Shown: positions 26,267-35,003 of the stretch, one piece after another
Position numbering within the stretch: position 1 is the stretch's first letter
Layout: every line of letters starts with the position of its first letter
Source of the DNA: an uncultured bacterium
Lineage (GTDB): Bacteria > Planctomycetota > UBA1135 > GCA-002686595
DNA length: 64,000 bases
Reading direction: 5' to 3'
NCBI GenBank assembly: GCA_937896235.1
Contig: CALBMX010000030.1
Span: 1 to 64,000, forward strand
Notes under the pieces: generated by a model
Database searches by the model: none
What the model saw: only the letters and a program-made list of their open reading frames with translations
Told to the model about the DNA's origin: nothing
Program-made: the position numbers and the translations under genes

Positions 26267-27877
26267 ATGCGCATTTCAAAACCAATTACCTGGATCCCCG
26301 TCGCCCTCGTCATCACTACAGGCGCGCTCCTATTCAGTCCGGGTACCGTGCAGGGTTACTCCCTGTTGGGCGGAAGCCTAGGCCAGGGCCAGCGCGACGT
26401 TCGTGTCTACAACATATTCGCTGATAGTACAGCGAATGACAACACGGTGATCCACAGCCAGTTCCCCGGCTATGACGGCGCGGAACTCGCGATCTGGAAA
26501 GCTGCTGTAGAGTGGGGTAGCAGTGCTCACGGCGACGGAAGTGGCGACCCCAACCAGACAACCTTGGGAGATGGAGGAGCGAATTTCGACCCGTCTTGGC
26601 AAGGCAATGCGACTCAAATCGGCGGGCCTGATAGCAACATTCACTCGCCCCTCTCAGGGTCGAGTGGTGGCGTATTGGCCTATTGCGAGACACCCATCTC
26701 CAACGGTTGGCGCATTCGTTACTACGAGGGATGGAGCTGGGATGATGGCCCCGGAAACGTCAGCGGTTGGGACCTGCAATCAGTTGCAACCCACGAGTTT
26801 GGTCACGCTGTCGGACTCGGTCATTCCAGCGTGGGCGGAACGACGATGTGGCCCTCGATCGGGGGCGGTACGACGAGCCAACGTTCGATTCATGCAGACG
26901 ACATCGCTGGGGTGCAGGCTGCCTATGGTGTCAAAGCCGCCGGGAAGCCACTCATCACGGGTGTCTCCATTCTCTCGGGCATACTGACAATCAACGGTTC
27001 TGATTTTGACTCTACCAACAATGAGGTCTGGTTCACGCAGGCTGGTTCAGGCGGTTCGGGTGACCCCGTCAAGGCGACTGGAATCCCATCCCTAAGTGGT
27101 GGAACACGCATTGAATTAGGTGTTTGGCCGCACTTCATTCCATCGAATGCTGGGCCGGGTGACGTGCTCGTCCGCAATGATGGAGGTTCTCACTCAAATG
27201 TCTCAAACGCCTTCCCAATCGACCTCTCTTCGACGGGGGGGGGCTGTACAGGAGGCGTGCCGGACATCTCCAACGTCTTCCCCACTCTCCTGGAAGCGCT
27301 GACGGCAGATGCGACGGAGGTCACCCTTCTCGGCTGCAACCTCCTGGGTACAAGTGCCGTCACGGTGGATGGGATTCCGCTCCCAACATTTCCACCGGGC
27401 TTCTCCGTTATCTCGGATACAGAGCTTCGCTTTGCGATGCCACAAGTCACTAAGCTTGGCCCGATTGACATCGTGCTCACCAGTGCAGCCGGAGTCAGTC
27501 TGCCCGCTACGATTCAAGTGCAAGCCCCGAGCCCTGCAAAGATAGCGTTTCGCTCTGCATTCCTGCTGAGCGCCGTTGGCGTCGACTTGTTTTACGGAGG
27601 CCAGCCAGGCGACCTTGTCTTCCTTATCGCGTCCCCACAAATCGGAACCTCCGACCTTCCCGGACTTTTCACAGCTGGCATCGGTGCGAACTTTTCGAGT
27701 CTCTTTCTACTCGGCACTCGAGTGGTTCCCGCTGCCGGCTGGGATCAGATCAATATCCCATTCCCCGCACTTGCCACAGGATTCCAGATTCACTTCCAAG
27801 GCTTAGTTTTTGAGTCAGTAAGTCCGGTTCTTCCGCTAGTCCCCACCAACGTGGAGTCCAAGACGGTGCTCTTCTAG
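26267..27877 (+). CDS. Secreted matrixin-like metalloprotease with IPT/TIG domains
   Basis: 536 aa from ATG 26267, chosen because a signal peptide begins there; an ATG at 26225 in the same frame is possible. The zinc motif HEFGHAVGLGH (H176, H180, H186 with E177) and the Met-turn TTMW (Met 194) are typical metzincin/M10 features. Residues about 235-325 and 340-435 look like IPT/TIG immunoglobulin-like domains. The final ~100 residues are beta-rich with no assignment. No cysteine-switch propeptide is visible. Likely degrades extracellular protein. Confidence 0.88.
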   Translation: MRISKPITWIPVALVITTGALLFSPGTVQGYSLLGGSLGQGQRDVRVYNIFADSTANDNTVIHSQFPGYDGAELAIWKAAVEWGSSAHGDGSGDPNQTTLGDGGANFDPSWQGNATQIGGPDSNIHSPLSGSSGGVLAYCETPISNGWRIRYYEGWSWDDGPGNVSGWDLQSVATHEFGHAVGLGHSSVGGTTMWPSIGGGTTSQRSIHADDIAGVQAAYGVKAAGKPLITGVSILSGILTINGSDFDSTNNEVWFTQAGSGGSGDPVKATGIPSLSGGTRIELGVWPHFIPSNAGPGDVLVRNDGGSHSNVSNAFPIDLSSTGGGCTGGVPDISNVFPTLLEALTADATEVTLLGCNLLGTSAVTVDGIPLPTFPPGFSVISDTELRFAMPQVTKLGPIDIVLTSAAGVSLPATIQVQAPSPAKIAFRSAFLLSAVGVDLFYGGQPGDLVFLIASPQIGTSDLPGLFTAGIGANFSSLFLLGTRVVPAAGWDQINIPFPALATGFQIHFQGLVFESVSPVLPLVPTNVESKTVLF

Positions 27878-28389
27878 GAGGCGTTCCACACGCAAACGCC
27901 GCGCTGGCCAGGAGTCTCCTCAACCCCGACACTGAGCGACAAAAGCGAGGTGTCTGGGAAGGCGGCCTGAAACCGCTCCATCAATCGATCGGTTAGCCAG
28001 GATGCCAAATTCTCCACACTGACGTTGTTGACGGGCAGAACAATGATCTCTTCCGCAGGTGCAAGGTAGCGACGATTGCGATAAGTCACTTCGTATTCGC
28101 CACCCTCTTGAGCCCCATCTTCTTCACTTCGATAGACGGCACGAAGTTCGGCGTGCTTCCCAGGCAGGAGCCAGTGCTCATCCAATTCATCGACAAGAGC
28201 CTTCACAAGCGGCTTGATCTGATTGAAATCAATCACAAGCCCGAATGGGGAGAGCTCGCAACCGACGGTAACGAACACCCTGTAGTTATGCCCATGCAGT
28301 CTTTCCGCTTCCCCATCAGGGAAAATCAAGAAATGAGCTGCTGAGAACCTGAATGCCTCCTTGGCAAGATCGATTGACCACGATTTCAT
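27874..28389 (-). CDS. 6-pyruvoyl-tetrahydropterin synthase/QueD family protein
   Basis: 171 aa from ATG 28389, where the conserved N-terminus begins. Zinc histidines are visible: H19 in FSAAHFL and H32/H34 in LHGHNY. The conserved VENLASWL segment and C-terminal VEETPG match the family, which makes 6-carboxy- or 6-pyruvoyl-tetrahydropterin from dihydroneopterin triphosphate. The position of the catalytic Cys (C-x3-HGH in E. coli QueD) is Ala28, and Glu29 is next to it, so the acid/base residue is non-canonical. An insert around 80-100 adds length. Its stop overlaps the protease stop. No other queuosine gene is present. Confidence 0.85.
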   Translation of the reverse strand: MKSWSIDLAKEAFRFSAAHFLIFPDGEAERLHGHNYRVFVTVGCELSPFGLVIDFNQIKPLVKALVDELDEHWLLPGKHAELRAVYRSEEDGAQEGGEYEVTYRNRRYLAPAEEIIVLPVNNVSVENLASWLTDRLMERFQAAFPDTSLLSLSVGVEETPGQRGVCVWNAS

Positions 28390-28470
28390 AGAGGGAACCC
28401 TAGCGCTCTTTGCGCCAAGCGCCACCCCCTCGACCCAAAAAAATCCCCCCTCCCCCGTCCAACACTGCCC

Positions 28471-30600
28471 ATGAGCTTCTCCCTATTGTCGATGCTTGCA
28501 CTTGTGCTCGCACCCACTGGTGATTCACTGCCTTTCCCGCTTGAGATTCTCGCCACCGAGACCCTCACCTCGATCGATGGGGATCAGGCGCGAACCCAAG
28601 TCTTCACCGTCAACACGGACACCCTCGACGCCCTACTTGCGCTCGACCAAGCAAGGCTTACGGATTGCCTCCTCCTTTCGGGGGAAGTCGTAACTCTGGA
28701 CCTCGAGCGGCTCCCGATCTCCACCGAACCCACTCTGCTCTTCGTAGATGGCAAGCCGAGCGATCGCATCGTTGGCGAAGGCATCTCACTTTGGACGGGG
28801 CACATCACCGGTCATCCAGACTCTGATGTGTTTCTATCCTTCTCCGAAGCGGGGACACGCGGCTGGGTCAACACCGGCGGTGACCAGCCCAGCCTCATGC
28901 ATTGGATTGCAGAGGCTGGCCCCAGTGGCGATTGGTCCAACAGCCTAGTGCGCACGATCCAGCAAGAGTCCCTCGGCCTCCCTCGCGCTCCCCGCTGCCT
29001 CATCGACGATCTTCCCAATGGCGGCGCCGTCAATCAGAGCACAGGCCCCGTAGGTAGGACTGCCGCGCCGGGATCCGGGACGTCGAAACCGACAGCTCCA
29101 AGTGTGACCCAATCCTTCACCCCCTCGCAGTTCGGCGCCAGCACCGCGCCTCTTACCGAGCTACCAATCGCCGTCGAAACCGACTACCAGTTCTTCCAGC
29201 TCTTCGGCAGCTTGTCCGCAGCCGAGTCTTACGCCGTGGCCCTCATGGGAGCGATCTCGGCGCGCTACCGCGAGCAAGTTGACCTGATTATCACACTCCC
29301 GTATCTCGGCCTCTACACCACCGCTAGTGACCCATGGACCTCCCAAGACTCTGGCGGAACAAGTGTCGATCTGCTTTATGAATTCCAAAACGCCTGGTAC
29401 CCCGGAACTCCGGCGAAAGCCGCCTTGGGGCACTTCCTCTCCGGCGCCTCGCTAGGTGGCGGAGTCGCCTGGCTAGACACCGTTTGCGTGCCGGAATACC
29501 GTTTTGGCGTTACGGGCAACCTCTCCGGAAACACACCGTTCCCCGTCATCCAAGGGCCGCTCAATTGGGACTTCACCGCGGCCGCTCACGAGATCGGTCA
29601 CAACCTCTCCACCCTCCACACACACGACTACTGCCCCCCACTCGACGAGTGCGCGCCATCAGGTTATTGGGGATCCTGCCAAACACAGGTCGCCTGTACT
29701 TCCAACGGCACGATCATGAGCTACTGCCATCTCTGCAGCGGTGGCGGATCAAATATCACGACCTACTTTCATCCAACGGTGGTGCAGACCATTCGGGCTA
29801 GAGTAGCCAACTCTTGCCTGCGCCCTTTCGAGGGGGTCTTCACCTCTGAGCTTGCGGGAGGGATGTCGGGATCTAGTGGCTTACCCACCATCGATGCTTC
29901 GTACAACGCACTCTTACATGAACTCCAGGTGCAGTTCGGCAACACGCCGTTCCCCCAGACTGGCTTTTTAATCGTAGGTGGAACCAAGATCGATTTACCC
30001 CTCTTCGGAGGCACGCTCGTTCCCTCACCTGACCTCATCAAGGTCTTCCCGGTCAGCTCAAGTAACATGAGTTTGCCACCTGCGGACTTCTCATCGGCGG
30101 CTTACCCCATTGGAATCGATCTCTTCCTGCAAGGTTGGTTTACGGACGCAGCTAGTTCATCAAACTTCGCCGCAACGAACGCCCTTTCCATGGAGCTCTT
30201 CGTTCCCGCTACGCCGCCCACGCTCACATGGTTCCCGCATCCGACCAACGGAAAAGAGTATGCGGTTACACCGCCGGCGACTTGGTTCAAGGGCGAGGCG
30301 CTCGCTAGGGATTACGGCGGACACCTCGTCAGCATGGCGGATGCGGCAGAAGAGGCGTGGCTTGTGAACACCTTCTACACGTCGGGTTTGATCGCAGGCA
30401 GCGCCTACATCGGATACACGGACGAGAATGTGGAAGGCTTTTTCCAATGGACCTCGGGAGCCTTCTTGACCCATGACAACTGGGCCAGCGGCGAGCCCAA
30501 CAACTACGGTGGATTCGAGGATTACACGGATTGGAACGGCGGTGGATGGAACGACGTCGACGGATTTTCGAATCGACCGAGCTTGATTCAAAGACCCTGA
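28471..30600 (+). CDS. Secreted metzincin peptidase with C-terminal C-type lectin domain
   Basis: 709 aa with an N-terminal signal-like segment. A long prodomain-like region (20-230) precedes a reprolysin-like catalytic domain. HEIGHNLSTLH (H373, E374, H377, H383) is a metzincin zinc site with Ser where Gly is usual, and TIMSYCH is the Met-turn. Cysteines around the site (CPPLDEC, GSCQTQVACTS, HLCSG) suggest disulfides. Residues about 590-709 resemble a C-type lectin fold with WASGEPNN and GGWNDV, the EPN/WND sugar-binding type. Likely glycan-targeted proteolysis. Confidence 0.87.
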   Translation: MSFSLLSMLALVLAPTGDSLPFPLEILATETLTSIDGDQARTQVFTVNTDTLDALLALDQARLTDCLLLSGEVVTLDLERLPISTEPTLLFVDGKPSDRIVGEGISLWTGHITGHPDSDVFLSFSEAGTRGWVNTGGDQPSLMHWIAEAGPSGDWSNSLVRTIQQESLGLPRAPRCLIDDLPNGGAVNQSTGPVGRTAAPGSGTSKPTAPSVTQSFTPSQFGASTAPLTELPIAVETDYQFFQLFGSLSAAESYAVALMGAISARYREQVDLIITLPYLGLYTTASDPWTSQDSGGTSVDLLYEFQNAWYPGTPAKAALGHFLSGASLGGGVAWLDTVCVPEYRFGVTGNLSGNTPFPVIQGPLNWDFTAAAHEIGHNLSTLHTHDYCPPLDECAPSGYWGSCQTQVACTSNGTIMSYCHLCSGGGSNITTYFHPTVVQTIRARVANSCLRPFEGVFTSELAGGMSGSSGLPTIDASYNALLHELQVQFGNTPFPQTGFLIVGGTKIDLPLFGGTLVPSPDLIKVFPVSSSNMSLPPADFSSAAYPIGIDLFLQGWFTDAASSSNFAATNALSMELFVPATPPTLTWFPHPTNGKEYAVTPPATWFKGEALARDYGGHLVSMADAAEEAWLVNTFYTSGLIAGSAYIGYTDENVEGFFQWTSGAFLTHDNWASGEPNNYGGFEDYTDWNGGGWNDVDGFSNRPSLIQRP

Positions 30601-30636
30601 TTCCCTCAAGTCTCACCTCCACATCTTCCGATTGAG

Positions 30637-30665
30637 GTCCGGGCGGAGGAAACTTCCGCCCGGAC
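30637..30665 (+). terminator. Hairpin between metzincin gene and next gene
   Basis: An 11-bp perfect stem (GTCCGGGCGGA/TCCGCCCGGAC) with a 7-nt loop follows the metzincin stop by 36 nt and ends 2 nt before the next ATG, at 30668. The 3' side is TTATGG, a poor T-tract. It could terminate the first gene or hide the second gene's ribosome binding site. Confidence 0.5.
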
Positions 30666-30667
30666 TT

Positions 30668-31180
30668 ATGGAGAAGAGGAAAAATGTTCACCGTGCGGCC
30701 ATCCAAGGCTTTGTCGGCATTGCAGGGATAGGAATGGCATTCCTCATCGCTGCGATTCCATCCCACGGCATTGACGATCTATCTTTGCCAATCGGCCGTG
30801 ATAGCGCGCGCATAAGCACTCTCTATCGTGTGGACGCCGCACTTGACGCCTACGTCTCTAGGTATGGAAAACCGCCCCCCCATCAACCAGACTCCCGTTT
30901 TGGTGGCTGGGAGACCTCGTTGGATGGAAGCTTCCTCAAGGAGCTTGTCGACAAAGGCCTTCTCGTGACTTTGCCTCTCGACCCCCTGAACGATGATCAG
31001 TTCCACTTCCGCTATTGCGTTTACCCCCCTGGAAGCTGGGGCGACAACAAGGAGCCATTCTTCGTGCTCGCGGCAACGGGGCTGGAGAAAGTCGGCAACT
31101 TGCTAGCAGATCGAAATGTCTATTCTCGGGGTGGCAGAACGTGGAGTGACGAGTTCCCCTTCACTTTGGGAAGCCCTTGA
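30668..31180 (+). CDS. Membrane-anchored protein, weakly GspG/pseudopilin-like
   Basis: 170 aa from ATG 30668 (a TTG at 30632 would lengthen it by 12). A basic N-terminus precedes one hydrophobic helix (about 11-30). The following domain has STLYRVDAALDAYVSRYGKPPP, a spacing seen in type II secretion pseudopilins, then GGW, PLDPLNDDQFHFRYCVYPPG and LAATG. There is no prepilin peptidase site (G-F-T-x-x-E), so true pseudopilin processing is unlikely. Function unknown. Confidence 0.6.
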   Translation: MEKRKNVHRAAIQGFVGIAGIGMAFLIAAIPSHGIDDLSLPIGRDSARISTLYRVDAALDAYVSRYGKPPPHQPDSRFGGWETSLDGSFLKELVDKGLLVTLPLDPLNDDQFHFRYCVYPPGSWGDNKEPFFVLAATGLEKVGNLLADRNVYSRGGRTWSDEFPFTLGSP

Positions 31181-31238
31181 TTTAGAAAGCGCGGAACCAC
31201 AGATTGGAACCCCACGCATTTCCCTCTATGATGCGCCC

Positions 31239-32078
31239 ATGGACTTCAGTGCAAAGACCGTTCGGGTCCCCACCCTCGGCCCCTCCGGTATGGACTTCGA
31301 CGTCCTCGCCGACGACACAATTATTGGCCCCTCAATTGCCGGCGGCGCTTGGGAGGATCACGAGACGCGACTCTTCCTCGCCCATCTTCGGCCTGGCTCG
31401 CGCGTCCTTGACCTAGGTGCGAATGTTGGCTGGTTTGCGGTGCAAGCCATCCTCGCAGGGGCAGAAGTTCACGCTTTTGAACCCGTACCTGGAATCGCGG
31501 ATCTCACTGAGCGCAACATGTTGCGCGCCATGGAGATCGGGCCCGGTAAGGGTATCCTGCATCGTGCCGCAGCGGCAGACGCCAAAGGCACTGCGAAGAT
31601 TGCCCTCAGCGAGGGCAACCATGGTGATAACCGCGTCCTCGACGGCAATGCCCCCGCTGACATGGCGGATGCCACCTGCATCGAGATCAAACTCGAGCGC
31701 GTCGACGATCACGTCCAAGGACCTATTGACTTTTTAAAGGTCGATACCCAAGGGTCGGAATGGCTTGCACTGCAAGGTGCCAAGGAGCTGCTCGCGGCGA
31801 GCCCGAAGCTAGGCCTCTTAATCGAGTTCTGGCCCTATGCATTACGAGGCTGCGAGCCTAGTGACCTGCTCGACTTACTTCTCAACATGGGGTTCACACT
31901 GGGCAAGGCCACCACGGCGCCCTATCCCATGACCAAGGAGCGCATTCTCGCCCAGGCGCTGCTGCGTGACCCTGTAAAGGGGGGCCTGGATCTATATGGC
32001 ACCCGCGGCCTTCCCTTTCATGTGGATGGCCTCAAGGGCAAACTTCACGGTATGTGGCGCAGCATGCGCGAGGACTAA
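31239..32078 (+). CDS. FkbM-family SAM-dependent methyltransferase
   Basis: 279 aa from ATG 31239; the frame is open further upstream, overlapping the previous gene, but lacks homology there. SAM motif I is SRVLDLGANVGWFAVQ, the ribose Glu is in VHAFEPVPG, and the family block IDFLKVDTQGSEWLALQGA is characteristic of FkbM methyltransferases. They usually O-methylate sugars or secondary metabolites. The adjacent amidohydrolase gene starts 7 nt downstream, so the two are probably co-expressed. Substrate unknown. Confidence 0.87.
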   Translation: MDFSAKTVRVPTLGPSGMDFDVLADDTIIGPSIAGGAWEDHETRLFLAHLRPGSRVLDLGANVGWFAVQAILAGAEVHAFEPVPGIADLTERNMLRAMEIGPGKGILHRAAAADAKGTAKIALSEGNHGDNRVLDGNAPADMADATCIEIKLERVDDHVQGPIDFLKVDTQGSEWLALQGAKELLAASPKLGLLIEFWPYALRGCEPSDLLDLLLNMGFTLGKATTAPYPMTKERILAQALLRDPVKGGLDLYGTRGLPFHVDGLKGKLHGMWRSMRED

Positions 32079-32085
32079 TCTTCGC

Positions 32086-32928
32086 ATGGTGAACTTCAAA
32101 GGGCTCGTTGACTTTCGCTGCCACTTTTTTACATCCGACAGCAAGCCGGTGCAACCGGAGCTTGAACATCAGCTCGCACTCTGGTTGGCCGAACTCGACT
32201 CGCATGCGCTCGGCCATCTGGTCACCTACGCGAGCCGCCCAGGCGAGGCGCCTTTGGTCTCGGCAGCGGCGGAAGCTAGCGGTGGCAAAATGCTACCTTT
32301 CGCACTGATCAATCCGACCACATGTGACTCCAAGGAGCGCGCGGAGGAGCTCGTCGGTCGCTATGGCTTTCGAGGCTTTTTGCTCTTTCCCGCGGCCCAC
32401 GGCTTCCGGATCGGCAGCCCTGAGGTCCAGGGTGTTTTTGAAGTCGCCACCACGATCGGCGCGCCCGTAGTCATTCACTGTGGGTTACTCGCGGCCGAAC
32501 ACAGGGATCAGCTCAAACGTCCCCGCGCCCTAGACCTCTCCCTCGGAAATCCGCTAGAGGTCATTCCCGCAGCCACTAGGTTTCCCGAAGTTTCCTTTGT
32601 GATTCCCCAGTTCGGCTCTGGCTTCTTTCGTGAGGCGCTCATGGCGGGAGAGATGTGTGAGAACGTATTCCTCGACACGTCTACGGAGAACCGCTGGATT
32701 CGAACACAGCCTTCCGTCTTACGCCTCGAGGATGTTTTCGAGAGGGCACTTGGTGTCTTTGGGGCGGACCGCATTCTCTTTGGGACGGGAAGTACGCCAA
32801 CTCCTCGCGCTTGGCGCCACGATCTATTCACCGTGCAGCGCGAGGCCCTCGGAGCCCTCGAAATCTCGGCAGCCGACCAGTCCCTGATCTTCAGGGATAA
32901 CGCTCACCGGCTTCTAGGCCTGAGCTAA
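32086..32928 (+). CDS. Amidohydrolase-2 family TIM-barrel protein, degenerate metal site
   Basis: 280 aa from ATG 32086, 7 nt after the methyltransferase stop. Segments typical of the PF04909 barrel are visible: RYGFRGFLLFPAAHGF, GAPVVIHCGLL, FPEVSFVIPQFGSGF, ENVFLDTSTENRW and FGADRILFGTGSTP. The usual first-strand HxH is absent (LVDFRCHF) and the metal Asp near the end is a Gly-Ser (FGTGS versus FGSD). H of VIHCG is kept. It may be a non-hydrolytic member. Likely acts with the neighbouring methyltransferase. Confidence 0.75.
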   Translation: MVNFKGLVDFRCHFFTSDSKPVQPELEHQLALWLAELDSHALGHLVTYASRPGEAPLVSAAAEASGGKMLPFALINPTTCDSKERAEELVGRYGFRGFLLFPAAHGFRIGSPEVQGVFEVATTIGAPVVIHCGLLAAEHRDQLKRPRALDLSLGNPLEVIPAATRFPEVSFVIPQFGSGFFREALMAGEMCENVFLDTSTENRWIRTQPSVLRLEDVFERALGVFGADRILFGTGSTPTPRAWRHDLFTVQREALGALEISAADQSLIFRDNAHRLLGLS

Positions 32929-33049
32929 GGGACTTCGGCACGCGGCTTGCATCTAGCTGGGTCCCCCCTCCCCTTGCCAGGCCTTTGCGCATCCGCAGTT
33001 CCCTGGCAGTCCCGAATATGTCCGTAACGGAACAGCCGAGGCCACCACG

Positions 33050-34996
33050 ATGATGCCGCTGCCAACAACCCTCGCAATTCTCGCACTCACTCTTCCAGCG
33101 CTCACACACGGTGGAACTTACACGGGCCCGGGCTCAACGGTTCCCATTGCCGCCGACACTGCGCCTCCAACAAAACCGGTAACCCCCTCGAGACCCAAAA
33201 CAACCCCGCTAACCAGTGGCGGACCAAGTCCCGCCACGAGTGCCCCCATCATTCATGGCACCTCGGTCACAGGAACGGCACCAACCTTTGACATGACCCA
33301 CTGGGGTTTGTGGTGGAAGTTCAACAAGGAGTCCTTGCTTGATCTGCGCGCGAGACTCGCGCGCGGGAAAGTCTCGAGCGGAGACGGGCCCTATGGACGA
33401 CCGGCGGAGTCATTGATCAAGGATCGGGTCCTGCCGATTCTTTTTGCCGCGATAGAAGACGAGAGTTATGACGGGCTCATCTCCGGCTCCATCGTTGCAT
33501 TGGGGAGAATCGGCTCACCCCAAGACAAACAAATGGCGGCGGCATTTGAAGCCGCATTCGCACGAAAGTCGGGAGAGGTTAGAGAGACTGCTGCGCTTGG
33601 ACTTGGACTCTTGGGAGAGCACGAAGCCATGGATCGATTGGCGGGGATTCTCTCTGATCCAAAGCGCTCAAAAGAGGAGCTAGGGTACTCGGCAGGGGAC
33701 CACATGCGTGCGTACGCGGCGTACTCCATGGGATTTCTAGCTCGCCGCAATCGGATTGCCGATGTAAAGGGAATGGCGGCCCTTAGCCTCATGGAGCGTG
33801 TTCTGGACAGGCGTGATGACATGGACGTACGTGTCGCAAGCCTAAATGCGCTCGGCATGGTTGAGCTTCCTTGGACGCGCACACTACTCGCCCCTTCCCC
33901 GATGGCAAGTCGAGAGGGTTTGGTCAAACAGCTCCTTGAGATGTATACCAAAGGGGCTGAGGAAGCCCTGATGTCGCACCTGCCTGTCACGATCGCGCGC
34001 ATTCTTCACGGCGCGCCAACGGCCTTGCGCACAGCCGTCATGGCCACCCTCTTGGACAGCTGGGACCCAAAGCTCGATCGTTACGAAGCAGCAGGTCTCG
34101 TCTTGGCCTACGGTGAGTGCGAGGCCAACTGGGAATCAGAGATCGGTCAACGGGTTACGAGCCTCTTGATCGAAACGGCAAGCCAAGGGGAAGCCGCGTT
34201 CCCCCGCAGGCTCGCTCTGATTAGCCTAGGCAAGCTGGCAGCGCGAGTTACGGTAACCGGATTTCCGGATCGAAGTGCGATGGCTACCTTGGAGCCCTTC
34301 TTGATCAAGATGCAGAAGCTTGGACGCTCCGCCGATCGCCCCTGGATTGGTTTGGCCGCCGCGGTGTACAACGCGGGGATCGTCAAGCACAACGCGCTTC
34401 CTGGCGACGAGCTACTCGCGATGCTGCGCCTCCTTGTGGAAGATAGTGAGTCGGTCGACACGGCGTCCACCGCAGCGTTCGCGATTGGCCTCGCCGAAGA
34501 CCATGCCTCGGGTCCATTCCTCACACGGCAACTTGAGAAGGCCTCCTCCGCCTCGCTGCGTGGATTTCTTGCGACGGCCATCGGATTGGTTGGCTACCAA
34601 GAGGCCAAACCACTGCTAATCCAAACTCTAGAGAAGGTGCGCTTCTCACCCACCGATCTAGAGAACACCTCGATCGGACTAGCACTACTCGACCAAGCTG
34701 GTACGGCAGAACGCCTTCGCAAGATGCTCGACGAGACGAACTTGACTTCCTTGGCAGGGTCTTTGGCCTATACGCTGGGACGCATCAGCGACGCCTCGGC
34801 AATTCCCCTGATCGCAAACATGTACTCTAAAAAAACGGCCGGACTCACTCGAACCTACATCGTCATCGCGTTAGGCCTTGCCTGTGAGGACGGCAGACTT
34901 CCCTGGTTCGTCGAACTCTCCGAGGGCTCCAACTACGCGGCATGGTCTCCGAGCCTATTCGACGACGCCGGAAAGGGCGTGCTGAACTTGTTCTAG
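33050..34996 (+). CDS. Secreted HEAT-repeat protein
   Basis: 648 aa. Signal peptide at residues 1-21 (LAILALTLPALTHG). A proline/threonine-rich spacer (about 22-70) follows. From about 105 the protein is a series of HEAT-like helical pairs: DGLISGSIVALGRIG, GEVRETAALGLGLLG, DVRVASLNALGMV, RRLALISLGKLAARV, VDTASTAAFAIGLAED, SLRGFLATAIGLVGY and TYIVIALGLACED. Such solenoids bind proteins. No enzymatic domain. Two ATGs (33050, 33053) are equivalent. Confidence 0.85.
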   Translation: MMPLPTTLAILALTLPALTHGGTYTGPGSTVPIAADTAPPTKPVTPSRPKTTPLTSGGPSPATSAPIIHGTSVTGTAPTFDMTHWGLWWKFNKESLLDLRARLARGKVSSGDGPYGRPAESLIKDRVLPILFAAIEDESYDGLISGSIVALGRIGSPQDKQMAAAFEAAFARKSGEVRETAALGLGLLGEHEAMDRLAGILSDPKRSKEELGYSAGDHMRAYAAYSMGFLARRNRIADVKGMAALSLMERVLDRRDDMDVRVASLNALGMVELPWTRTLLAPSPMASREGLVKQLLEMYTKGAEEALMSHLPVTIARILHGAPTALRTAVMATLLDSWDPKLDRYEAAGLVLAYGECEANWESEIGQRVTSLLIETASQGEAAFPRRLALISLGKLAARVTVTGFPDRSAMATLEPFLIKMQKLGRSADRPWIGLAAAVYNAGIVKHNALPGDELLAMLRLLVEDSESVDTASTAAFAIGLAEDHASGPFLTRQLEKASSASLRGFLATAIGLVGYQEAKPLLIQTLEKVRFSPTDLENTSIGLALLDQAGTAERLRKMLDETNLTSLAGSLAYTLGRISDASAIPLIANMYSKKTAGLTRTYIVIALGLACEDGRLPWFVELSEGSNYAAWSPSLFDDAGKGVLNLF

Positions 34997-35003
34997 CAGG
35001 CAC

